Shown here one piece after another: positions 48,997 through 57,696 of a DNA stretch of 57,696 nt (the stretch's first letter is position 1; the number at the start of each line of letters is the position of its first letter). A program made the translations under genes and the position numbers. Source of the DNA: Bacillus sp. OV322 (lineage in GTDB: Bacteria > Bacillota > Bacilli > Bacillales > DSM-1321). Below the pieces are notes generated by a model, which worked only from the letters and a program-made list of their open reading frames with translations, made no database searches and had not been told where the DNA came from. Location: assembly GCF_900112495.1 (NCBI RefSeq), contig NZ_FOMA01000012.1, forward strand, positions 1 to 57,696, written 5' to 3'.

Positions 48997-50550
48997 GTGC
49001 CGGGTAAAAAAGAATTGCAGCAGCAGGAAATGATCGTAGTATTAGATTTTGGCAGCCAGTACAATCAGTTAATTACACGCCGTATACGTGAAATGGGAGT
49101 ATACAGCGAGCTGCATCCCCATACCATTACGCTTGAGGAAATCAAAGAAATGAATCCGGCGGGAATTGTTTTCTCAGGAGGCCCGAACAGTGTATATGAC
49201 GCTTCTGCTTTTGGCTGTGATGAGAGAATCTTTGATCTTGGCCTTCCAATCTTAGGGATATGCTACGGCATGCAGCTGATGACAAAGCATTTTGGCGGCA
49301 AGGTTGAACGCGCGAAAAACCGTGAATATGGAAAAGCCGTGCTTAAACTCCAAAATCAGTCTGCTTTATACAAGGTTCTTCCTGAAGAACAAATTGTCTG
49401 GATGAGCCATGGAGACTTAGTTGTGGAAACTCCGGAAGGTTTTACGGTTGATGGAATCAATGCCTCCTGCCCGATTGCTGCAATGAGTGATGAATCAAGA
49501 AAGCTATATGCCGTGCAATTTCACCCTGAGGTCCGCCATTCTGTCCATGGAAATGAAATCCTTAATAATTTCGTTTTTGAAGTTTGCGGCTGTGAAGGCG
49601 ATTGGTCCATGGAAAACTTTATTGAAATCGAAACAGAAAAAATCCGCCAGGCAGTCGGAGATAAAAAAGTATTATGTGCATTGAGCGGCGGTGTGGATTC
49701 TTCGGTCGTTGCTGTACTAATCCACAAGGCAATCGGCGATCAATTAACATGTATTTTTGTTGATCACGGCCTTCTCCGCAAAGGCGAAGCAGAAAGTGTA
49801 ATGAAGACCTTCAGCGAAGGGTTCCATATGAATGTCATCAAAGTGGATGCACGCGACCGTTTCATGAGCAAGCTAGAAGGTGTATCAGATCCTGAGAAGA
49901 AGCGTAAAATCATCGGCAATGAATTCATCTATGTATTCGACGATGAAGCAACAAAACTTGAAGGAATCGAGTTCCTTGCACAGGGCACTCTTTATACGGA
50001 TATCATCGAAAGCGGGACGGCAACAGCTCAAACCATCAAGTCCCACCATAATGTAGGTGGTCTGCCTGAAGATATGCAATTTAAACTGATCGAGCCGCTG
50101 AACACCCTGTTTAAGGATGAAGTGCGCGCGCTGGGAACGGAGCTTGGCATATCTGATGAGGTAGTCTGGCGCCAGCCTTTCCCGGGTCCGGGACTTGGGA
50201 TCCGCGTTCTTGGCGCAATTTCTGAGGACAAGCTTGAGATTGTGCGTGAATCAGATTTCATCCTGCGGGAAGAAGTTAAAAAGGCTGGACTTGAGCGTGA
50301 AATCTGGCAGTACTTTACCGTGCTCCCTGATATCCGCAGTGTCGGCGTAATGGGGGATGCCCGTACCTATGACTATACAATCGGCATCAGGGCTGTCACT
50401 TCCATTGACGGAATGACCTCAGACTGGGCAAGGATACCGTGGGACGTTCTTGAAATTATCTCAACTAGGATTGTCAATGAAGTTCCGCATGTAAACAGGG
50501 TTGTGTATGATATTACGAGCAAGCCGCCTGCGACGATTGAGTGGGAATAA
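48997..50550 (+). CDS. guaA: GMP synthase (glutamine-hydrolysing)
   Basis: Converts XMP to GMP with glutamine and ATP in purine synthesis. The N-terminal class I glutamine amidotransferase has GICYGMQLM (nucleophile Cys) and VQFHPEV (His, Glu). The ATP pyrophosphatase domain has [10 protein letters not shown], and the dimerisation domain contains [12 protein letters not shown] and ends KPPATIEWE. The start GTG 48997 is 6 nt behind GAGGTGA, giving 517 residues; GTG 48988 would be inside the ribosome binding site. Controlled by its own guanine riboswitch. Confidence 0.97.
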   Translation: MPGKKELQQQEMIVVLDFGSQYNQLITRRIREMGVYSELHPHTITLEEIKEMNPAGIVFSGGPNSVYDASAFGCDERIFDLGLPILGICYGMQLMTKHFGGKVERAKNREYGKAVLKLQNQSALYKVLPEEQIVWMSHGDLVVETPEGFTVDGINASCPIAAMSDESRKLYAVQFHPEVRHSVHGNEILNNFVFEVCGCEGDWSMENFIEIETEKIRQAVGDKKVLCALSGGVDSSVVAVLIHKAIGDQLTCIFVDHGLLRKGEAESVMKTFSEGFHMNVIKVDARDRFMSKLEGVSDPEKKRKIIGNEFIYVFDDEATKLEGIEFLAQGTLYTDIIESGTATAQTIKSHHNVGGLPEDMQFKLIEPLNTLFKDEVRALGTELGISDEVVWRQPFPGPGLGIRVLGAISEDKLEIVRESDFILREEVKKAGLEREIWQYFTVLPDIRSVGVMGDARTYDYTIGIRAVTSIDGMTSDWARIPWDVLEIISTRIVNEVPHVNRVVYDITSKPPATIEWE

Positions 50551-50601
50551 GGTAGCTTACTCAAAGCAGCTGCCTGCATTACCATTAATGCAGAATCATT
50601 T

Positions 50602-50640
50602 TAAAATGGAGCGCCCCAATAAATCGGGGTGCTCCATTTT
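50602..50640 (+). terminator. terminator after guaA
   Basis: AAAATGGAGC-G-CCCC, loop AATAAATC, GGGG-T-GCTCCATTTT: a 15-pair stem (one G-T) with T-run. Confidence 0.93.
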
Positions 50641-50687
50641 CAGTTTGAAACCGCGATAGAAACGATAAAAATAAAAGAATTATTTAA

Positions 50688-50715
50688 TTGAATAACATTC
50701 GGAAAAGTATATGAT
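50688..50715 (+). promoter_or_regulatory. probable sigma-A promoter of the GT-C-like gene
   Basis: TTGAAT (50688-50693), 16-bp spacer, TATGAT (50710-50715). Confidence 0.55.
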
Positions 50716-50788
50716 AGAATCAGCAAATCTGCTGCAGGGAAGCCTAAGGCAGAACGGAAAAGTTTAAATGGAGGAGAGAAGACGGTTT

Positions 50789-52345
50789 ATGTTCATCCAA
50801 AAACTGCATGAAATTCTTGATAAACAAAGAGCGGAAAGATATGTGCCTGCGATCCGGAACAGCTTGTTTTTTGTTTATGCATGTAGCATTATGTTATTTT
50901 TCACTAAAACCTCTCCGCTTTTTTCCTTTAATCCCTGGGTGGACTCGAATGCTTTTTTTACAATGGGAAAAGGAATGGCCAATGGATTAGTTCCATACAG
51001 AGATTTATTTGAGCAAAAAGGACCGCTGCTTTATTTTTATCATGAAATTGCGTACTTTATTTCAAATACAAGCTTTACAGGGGTGTATATGCTGGAGTGT
51101 ATCTTTTTGTTTTTCAGCCTGGTGCTTATGTTTAAAATATCAGCCCTGTATGCCGGCAAAAGAACCTCAGCCATCATTGCTGTGTTGTTCCCGGCACTCA
51201 TCCTGAACGAGAATGCCTTCTTATCCGGCGACAGTGCTGAGGAATTCTGCATACCCTTTTTATTATTGCTTCTCTACTCGGTGCTGAAGCATTTCAGGCT
51301 AAAACGAGAGACTTTTTCAACAGGCTTTTACCTGGTGAATGGATTGTCGATTGGTGCCGTGCTGTGGACGAAATATACACTTCTTGGAGCATGGATCGGC
51401 TTTTATCTGGTGATTGCAGCCATCTGCATTTATAAAGGGAAGTGGAAAGAATTAATCTGGGCAGTTTTATATACAGCTTCCGGACTCGTCATTGCCTCGG
51501 TGCCCTGGATTGCCTATTTTGGTATGCATCATGCCCTGCACTCGTTATATTCCGTGTACTTTATTTTTAATATGGTGTCCTATCCTTCCGAATATGGCTT
51601 TTTAGGCAAACTGCTTCACTGTGCCATAAATATCGGCAAGGCATTTGGCAGAAACCCGGCAGCGCTGGTGCTTACTTTGGCGGGTTTTATTGATTTTATG
51701 TTCACAAAAAAATATCTTAAACAACCTTCTGGCAAGCTGATGCTTTTTAGTATCATATTGTTTTTGCTGCTTGGCGTCTATTATGGAGGAAGAGATTATT
51801 ACTATTACTTTTTGATCATTACGCCATTATCAGGATTAGGGCTGATTACGATTGCAGGCCTGCTGAAGAGGGTGTCCTTATTTCAATCGTTCAATAAAGA
51901 TTACATGTTTCTAACATATGTCTTTTTTACAGCTCTCGCGATTGCCGTCTGTTTTTCTGTGAATCACAACATCCTTGGATCCAAATTTTATGTGAAGGAA
52001 CGCAGTCCGCAGGAAAATTTTGCGGAAATCATGAATTCTTCCTCACATCCCACACTGTTGAATTATGGTTTTCTGGACGGAGGATTTTATCTAAAAGCGA
52101 ATATTGTCCCAACAATCAAGTACTTTGAAAGGCAGAACATTAGCTATGATATCTTTCCTGAGAATATGAATGAGCAAAACCGGTATCTGAGAGATAAGAA
52201 AGTCCGCTTTGCCGTAGTGAGGACTTTCCCTGGTGTTCCTGCAGAAAGGCTTAGAATCCCGTATATTCATCAAAATTACCGGGTGGTAGCAGAACAGCCG
52301 GATCATGAGCAGATATTTAAATATGTTCTGTTTCAGGCAAAATGA
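50789..52345 (+). CDS. GT-C type membrane glycosyltransferase-like protein
   Basis: A 518-residue integral membrane protein with about ten helices. The first large loop has WVDSNAFFTMGKGMANGLVP then YRDLFEQKGPLLYFYHE, the Asp-containing pattern of GT39/ArnT/PMT-like GT-C enzymes that use polyprenyl-phosphate sugars. A soluble C-terminal domain (about 400-518) follows. The donor and acceptor are unknown. Start ATG 50789 has GGAGGAGAG upstream; the in-frame ATG at 50768 has no ribosome binding site. It is inserted between guaA and pbuG, which are neighbours in B. subtilis. Confidence 0.75.
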   Translation: MFIQKLHEILDKQRAERYVPAIRNSLFFVYACSIMLFFTKTSPLFSFNPWVDSNAFFTMGKGMANGLVPYRDLFEQKGPLLYFYHEIAYFISNTSFTGVYMLECIFLFFSLVLMFKISALYAGKRTSAIIAVLFPALILNENAFLSGDSAEEFCIPFLLLLLYSVLKHFRLKRETFSTGFYLVNGLSIGAVLWTKYTLLGAWIGFYLVIAAICIYKGKWKELIWAVLYTASGLVIASVPWIAYFGMHHALHSLYSVYFIFNMVSYPSEYGFLGKLLHCAINIGKAFGRNPAALVLTLAGFIDFMFTKKYLKQPSGKLMLFSIILFLLLGVYYGGRDYYYYFLIITPLSGLGLITIAGLLKRVSLFQSFNKDYMFLTYVFFTALAIAVCFSVNHNILGSKFYVKERSPQENFAEIMNSSSHPTLLNYGFLDGGFYLKANIVPTIKYFERQNISYDIFPENMNEQNRYLRDKKVRFAVVRTFPGVPAERLRIPYIHQNYRVVAEQPDHEQIFKYVLFQAK

Positions 52346-52449
52346 AACGGGAGGGAAGGCTGTAACTTTAACCGATTTTTTTGAAGGAGGCCTTCATTGC
52401 AGAATACGAATGATCGGAACTGAATCCAGTTTAATATTCGCTTTAGAGG

Positions 52450-52478
52450 TTGACGAAAAAAATTAGTTTTGATATTAT
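52450..52478 (+). promoter_or_regulatory. sigma-A promoter of pbuG
   Basis: TTGACG (52450-52455), 17-bp spacer, TATTAT (52473-52478), 25 nt before the riboswitch. Confidence 0.82.
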
Positions 52479-52502
52479 AAAGGTGAAATCATAATAATAT
52501 AT

Positions 52503-52576
52503 GTTCGTCGTATAATATTGGGGATATGGCCCAAAAGTTTCTACCGAGCTGCCGTTAACAGCTTGACTACGATGTG
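52503..52576 (+). ncRNA. guanine riboswitch aptamer upstream of pbuG
   Basis: P1 strands around CGTCGTA and TACGATG, GGGGATATGGCCC hairpin, AAGTTTCTACC, P3 GAGCTG/CAGCTT with loop CCGTTAA, and GACTACG with the guanine-specifying C. The L3 loop sequence differs from the CCGTAAA of the guaA switch. It should repress purine import when guanine is plentiful. Confidence 0.95.
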
Positions 52577-52624
52577 ATTGAAAAAGGCTGGAGTCTATGC
52601 CCTTTTCTATTTCCATTTACAGTC

Positions 52625-52658
52625 AAGCCCCGTTCGGTTAATAGAATGGGGCTTTTTT
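52625..52658 (+). terminator. expression-platform terminator of the pbuG riboswitch
   Basis: AAGCCCCGTTC and GAATGGGGCTT form the stem (G-T in the middle), followed by T-run. Confidence 0.9.
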
Positions 52659-52688
52659 ATGCGACGTGCCAATCAGAGGAGATTAGGT

Positions 52689-54023
52689 ATGAAAAAATAT
52701 TTTCAATTTGAAGAGCTGGGAACCAGCTATCGCCGGGAGATCCTTGGAGGCTTAACTACCTTCTTATCCATGGCATATATTCTGGTTGTAAACCCGCTGA
52801 CGCTTTCCTTGAACAGCGTAAAGGATTTCCCCTCCGACCTAAGAATGGATTACGGAGCAGTGTTTGTGGCCACCGCCCTTGCTGCGGCAATCGGCACCAT
52901 GCTGATGGGCCTCATAGCCAGATACCCGATAGCACTGGCGCCGGGTATGGGACTGAATGCATTCTTTGCCTACACAGTGGTCCTGACGTACGGGATCCCT
53001 TGGCAGACTGCCTTAACCGGTGTTTTCATCTCTGGTGTCATATTCGTTCTTCTGACGATGTCGGGAATCCGGGAAAAAATCATTAATGCCATTCCGGCTG
53101 AGCTAAAATTTGCAGTCGGAGCCGGGATAGGGTTATTTATAACGTTTGTAGGATTTCAAAATGCTAAAATCATCGTTAATAACGATTCAGTACTTGTAGG
53201 ATTAGGCGATTTAACAAACCCGCAGACGCTTTTAGCGGTATTTGGGATAATTTTAACGGTTATTTTGCTGGCTAGAGGCATTCACAGCGGTATATTTATT
53301 GGAATGGTCATCACCGCAATTGTTGGAATGATTTTCGGTTTAATTGAACTCCCGCATCAGGTAGTTGGAGCAGTGCCAAGCCTTAAGCCGACATTTGGAG
53401 CAGCCTTCCAGGCATTTGGGGATCCTACGCATAAATTATTTACAGTTCAGATCCTGGTTGTTATCCTAACTTTCTTGTTTGTTGCTTTCTTTGATACAGC
53501 AGGTACACTCGTAGCTGTTGCCCAGCAGGCAGGACTTATGAAAGGCAACGTGCTTCCGAGAGTAGGAAAAGGACTTTTTGCAGATTCTCTTTCCATCGTA
53601 ATTGGTTCCATACTTGGCACGAGTACAACAACATCTTACGTGGAGTCTACTGCTGGTGTTGCTGCTGGAGCGCGTACGGGGTTTGCTTCAATCATTACAG
53701 GATTGCTATTCGTTTTATCCATCTTCTTTTTCCCGCTGCTTTCAGTGGTTACATCGGCCGTTACTGCACCAGCGCTAATAATTGTAGGCGTCCTGATGGT
53801 AGCATCACTCAAGAAAATTGACTGGGAAAAATTCGAAGTTGCAGTTCCGGCATTTTTTACCGTCATTGCAATGCCGATGACATACAGCATAGCAACAGGA
53901 ATTGCTGTAGGATTTGTCTTCTACCCAATCACCATGCTTGTGAAGGGAAGAATCAAAGAAGTTCATCCTATAATGTTTTTGTTATTCTGTATATTTATCC
54001 TTTACTTCATTTTTTTGGTATAA
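52689..54023 (+). CDS. pbuG: hypoxanthine/guanine permease PbuG
   Basis: A 444-residue purine permease of the NCS2/AzgA family (COG2252) importing hypoxanthine and guanine. Family motifs are EILGGLTTFLSMAYILVVNP at the N-terminus, GMGLNAFFAYTVV near residue 85, FFDTAGTLVAVAQQAG near 270 and GTSTTTSYVESTAGVA near 310. The start ATG 52689 follows AGGAGATT; the longer open frame upstream covers the riboswitch terminator and is not coding. Guanine-riboswitch controlled. Confidence 0.95.
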   Translation: MKKYFQFEELGTSYRREILGGLTTFLSMAYILVVNPLTLSLNSVKDFPSDLRMDYGAVFVATALAAAIGTMLMGLIARYPIALAPGMGLNAFFAYTVVLTYGIPWQTALTGVFISGVIFVLLTMSGIREKIINAIPAELKFAVGAGIGLFITFVGFQNAKIIVNNDSVLVGLGDLTNPQTLLAVFGIILTVILLARGIHSGIFIGMVITAIVGMIFGLIELPHQVVGAVPSLKPTFGAAFQAFGDPTHKLFTVQILVVILTFLFVAFFDTAGTLVAVAQQAGLMKGNVLPRVGKGLFADSLSIVIGSILGTSTTTSYVESTAGVAAGARTGFASIITGLLFVLSIFFFPLLSVVTSAVTAPALIIVGVLMVASLKKIDWEKFEVAVPAFFTVIAMPMTYSIATGIAVGFVFYPITMLVKGRIKEVHPIMFLLFCIFILYFIFLV

Positions 54024-54047
54024 TAATTGAATGGAACACATTCAAAA

Positions 54048-54078
54048 AAGGAATCCTGCTGGGCAGGGTTCTTTTTTT
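54048..54078 (+). terminator. terminator after pbuG
   Basis: GGAATCCTGC ... GCAGGGTTCTT stem followed by T-run. Confidence 0.82.
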
Positions 54079-54195
54079 GGCATTAAAAAGAAGAAACAGC
54101 TTTTAGAGCGACCATCTAATTTTAATAGTTGCTTTCCTGAAAGCAGATAGTCTAACATGTACTCATACTACAAGGGACAAAATGAGGGAACAAAC

Positions 54196-55038
54196 ATGCC
54201 GGAAATTATAATTAACAAGGTGCTGAATAATAATGTAGTCATTGCTTCCCATCCGGATCATGGGGAAGTTGTGATGATAGGGAAGGGTATAGGCTTCAAT
54301 AGAAAGAAAAATGATAAAATCGAACTGAAGTCGGCGGAGAAAATGTTCGTTTTGAGAAATGAAAAAGAGCAGGAAAACTATAAAAAGCTGCTTCCGGAGA
54401 TGAATGAAAATCTGCAGGCGGCCATCATTGAAGTGCTCGAACTGATCAGCAGCAAAGTGCGCGGCAATTTAAACGAACATATTCATGTCGGCCTGACGGA
54501 TCATCTGCTTTTCGCCTTGACCCGTGTAAAAAATGGCATGGAAATTAAAAATCCGTTTCTAATCGAAACCATTACCCTTTATCCTTTTGAATTTGAAATA
54601 GCCAAAGAAGTTATAGACTTAATCGAAGAGAAGACAGGAATTGGGCTGCCTGAAGGTGAAATCGGATTCATTACCTTGCATATACACAGTGCCATCACCA
54701 ACAAAAATTTATCTGAAGTTAACCAGTATTCCCAGCTGGTTTCCCATCTGATTTCTATTGTGGAGGAACAGTTCGGGTTTTTGATAAATAAAGAAAGCGT
54801 GGATTACATGAGGCTGGTCCGCCATTTGAGATTTACCATTGACAGGGTGCTTGCGGGTGAGATAGTAGAAGAGCCGGAAAAAATAACTTTACTCTTGAAA
54901 GAAGAATACCCTCTGTGTTATAATCTCTCGTGGAAGCTAATAAAAATCATGCAAAAGCAGTTAAAAAAGCCAGTCTTCGATGCCGAAGCGGTATATTTAA
55001 CAATGCATCTACAACGTTTACAAAAGAAAATTAAATAA
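54196..55038 (+). CDS. glcT: PtsG transcription antiterminator GlcT
   Basis: A BglG-family RNA-binding antiterminator, 280 residues. The N-terminal RNA-binding domain (about 1-55) has KVLNNNVVIASHPDHGEVVM and GKGIGFNRKKND. PRD1 and PRD2 follow with the regulatory histidines (LNEHIHVGLTDH; TLHIHSAI; VRHLRFTID; YLTMHLQRL). By family, EII-Glc phosphorylates PRD1 when glucose is absent and inactivates it. The start ATG 54196 is behind GAGGGAAC; an in-frame start at 54157 would add 13 unlikely residues. It lies directly before its target leader and ptsG. Confidence 0.95.
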   Translation: MPEIIINKVLNNNVVIASHPDHGEVVMIGKGIGFNRKKNDKIELKSAEKMFVLRNEKEQENYKKLLPEMNENLQAAIIEVLELISSKVRGNLNEHIHVGLTDHLLFALTRVKNGMEIKNPFLIETITLYPFEFEIAKEVIDLIEEKTGIGLPEGEIGFITLHIHSAITNKNLSEVNQYSQLVSHLISIVEEQFGFLINKESVDYMRLVRHLRFTIDRVLAGEIVEEPEKITLLLKEEYPLCYNLSWKLIKIMQKQLKKPVFDAEAVYLTMHLQRLQKKIK

Positions 55039-55052
55039 ACGAACCGATAACT

Positions 55053-55166
55053 TTACGTGTTACTGATTCGATCAGGCATAAGTAAAGATTGCGATTGAAT
55101 GTCAGGTGTTTGGGCATATTAAAACCCAAAGCCATACATCCATGCTTTCTTTGCTTATGCTTTTTT
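55053..55166 (+). promoter_or_regulatory. GlcT-responsive RNA antiterminator (RAT) and ptsG leader terminator
   Basis: The RAT sequence ACGTGTTACTGATTCGATCA followed by GGCATAAG starts near 55054. Its 3' end overlaps GCATAAGTAAAG (55076-55087), which pairs with CTTTGCTTATGC (55149-55160) before a T-run; an inner TGTTTGGG ... AACCCAAA-like hairpin lies between. GlcT binding to the RAT should prevent terminator formation and allow ptsG transcription when glucose is present. Confidence 0.9.
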
Positions 55167-55219
55167 GTTTATTTTATTTTAATGTAACCGTTTTATTAGT
55201 TGATTAAAACATTTAATAG

Positions 55220-57301
<2,082 letters not shown>

Positions 57302-57313
57302 ATTCTGCAAGGA

Positions 57314-57348
57314 CGCCGGGACTCTATTAATAGGGGCCCGGCTTTTTC
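57314..57348 (+). terminator. terminator after ptsG
   Basis: GCCGGG ... CCCGGC stem with an inner CTC/GGG-type pairing, then T-run. Confidence 0.85.
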
Positions 57349-57414
57349 TTTGCAGTTTGTAATTTTATGTGGAAAAATGTAATAATTTTACATAATTTTC
57401 TTGCGTAAATAACA

Positions 57415-57443
57415 TTGACTTGAAGAATCTAGGGTGATAGTAT
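57415..57443 (+). promoter_or_regulatory. rRNA operon promoter P1
   Basis: TTGACT (57415-57420), 17-bp spacer, TAGTAT (57438-57443). Confidence 0.7.
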
Positions 57444-57487
57444 ATAAAACATACCTCACAGACATAAAATATTTTTTTATGAAAGTG

Positions 57488-57517
57488 TTGACACCGGAAT
57501 GAATCTGGTGGTAAGAT
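57488..57517 (+). promoter_or_regulatory. rRNA operon promoter P2
   Basis: TTGACA (57488-57493), 18-bp spacer, TAAGAT (57512-57517): tandem promoters as in other Bacillus rrn operons. Confidence 0.78.
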
Positions 57518-57548
57518 GTAAAAGTCGCTTACGAGATAAACGACACAT

Positions 57549-57563
57549 TGCTCTTTGAAAACT
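57549..57563 (+). promoter_or_regulatory. boxA antitermination site in the rrn leader
   Basis: TGCTCTTTGAAAACT, the boxA-like element recognised by NusB/NusE in Bacillus rRNA leaders. Confidence 0.75.
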
Positions 57564-57633
57564 GAACAAAACTAAGCGCCAACGTTTTAAATAGTGAGCA
57601 TACACTCTAAAAGCAAATGAGCAAGTCAAACAT

Positions 57634-57696
57634 TTCTTCGGAGAGTTTGATCCTGGCTCAGGACGAACGCTGGCGGCGTGCCTAATACATGCAAGT
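57634..57696 (+). rRNA. rrs: 16S ribosomal RNA, 5' end
   Basis: CGGAGAGTTTGATCCTGGCT and GACGAACGCTGGCGGCGTGC are the universal start of bacterial 16S rRNA. The gene runs off the end of the window; the exact mature 5' end is uncertain by a few nucleotides. Confidence 0.97.

Overview
The window reads as a chromosome segment of a low-to-mid GC, spore-forming Bacillaceae (Bacillus sensu lato; a Cytobacillus/Mesobacillus-like genus would fit, but the sequence alone does not fix the genus). Gene order largely follows the Bacillus subtilis stretch tsaE-tsaB-rimI-tsaD / ydiF / moaC / rex / ydiK-ydiL / groES-groEL ... yeaC-yeaD-yebA-guaA-pbuG. Both ends lie in ribosomal RNA operons of the same orientation: the 3' end of a 5S gene plus initiator tRNA at the left, and the double promoter, boxA leader and first 63 nt of a 16S gene at the right.

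Layout. 0-10.5 kb: housekeeping core (t6A tRNA modification, ribosomal acetylation, ABC-F factor, MoaC, Rex, CAAX-like protease, CIRCE-controlled chaperonins), with a cluster of DnaA boxes just downstream of tsaD. 10.5-20.8 kb: accessory region. The last codons of groEL (GGGCGGCATGATG) recur at 15798 and 20398. Each copy is followed on its right by a decayed minus-strand tyrosine integrase, and copies 1 and 3, plus the right end of the first element, carry paired TTGCTAACA-like arm sites with an 11-bp period. I read this as tandem integrations at the groEL 3' end. Element A carries a c-di-GMP-I riboswitch with terminator, a membrane-anchored tandem nitrilase-like protein, a dCACHE chemoreceptor and a cheW stub. 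Element B carries a collagen-like (BclA-type) surface protein and a convergent GT2 glycosyltransferase. A third integrase remnant begins at 20.5 kb; its far boundary was not found.

20.8-28.3 kb: a broken Nudix gene, a Bcr/CflA-type efflux pump, a membrane-bound MutS-family ATPase, an ECF transporter S component, a SOS-controlled YolD-like gene, glutathione peroxidase and a KtrB/KtrD-type potassium channel subunit. 28.6-38.5 kb: a complete Yuk/Ess type VII secretion core (EsxA, YukD/EsaB, EssB, EssC, EsaA/YueB, EssA/YueC) with no recognisable effector. 38.6-44.2 kb: UDP-GlcNAc 2-epimerase, two GT4 glycosyltransferases and UDP-ManNAc dehydrogenase, a surface-glycan locus predicted to make and use UDP-ManNAcA. 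44.4-57.3 kb: MoxR/DUF58/transglutaminase operon, guaA and pbuG each behind its own guanine riboswitch, a GT-C-like membrane protein, and glcT-ptsG with its RNA antiterminator.

Most interesting: the tandem groEL-tail integration array and its c-di-GMP-riboswitch-controlled enzyme/chemoreceptor cargo. Second: the DnaA-box cluster and a small structured interspersed repeat present in two long copies and one short copy.
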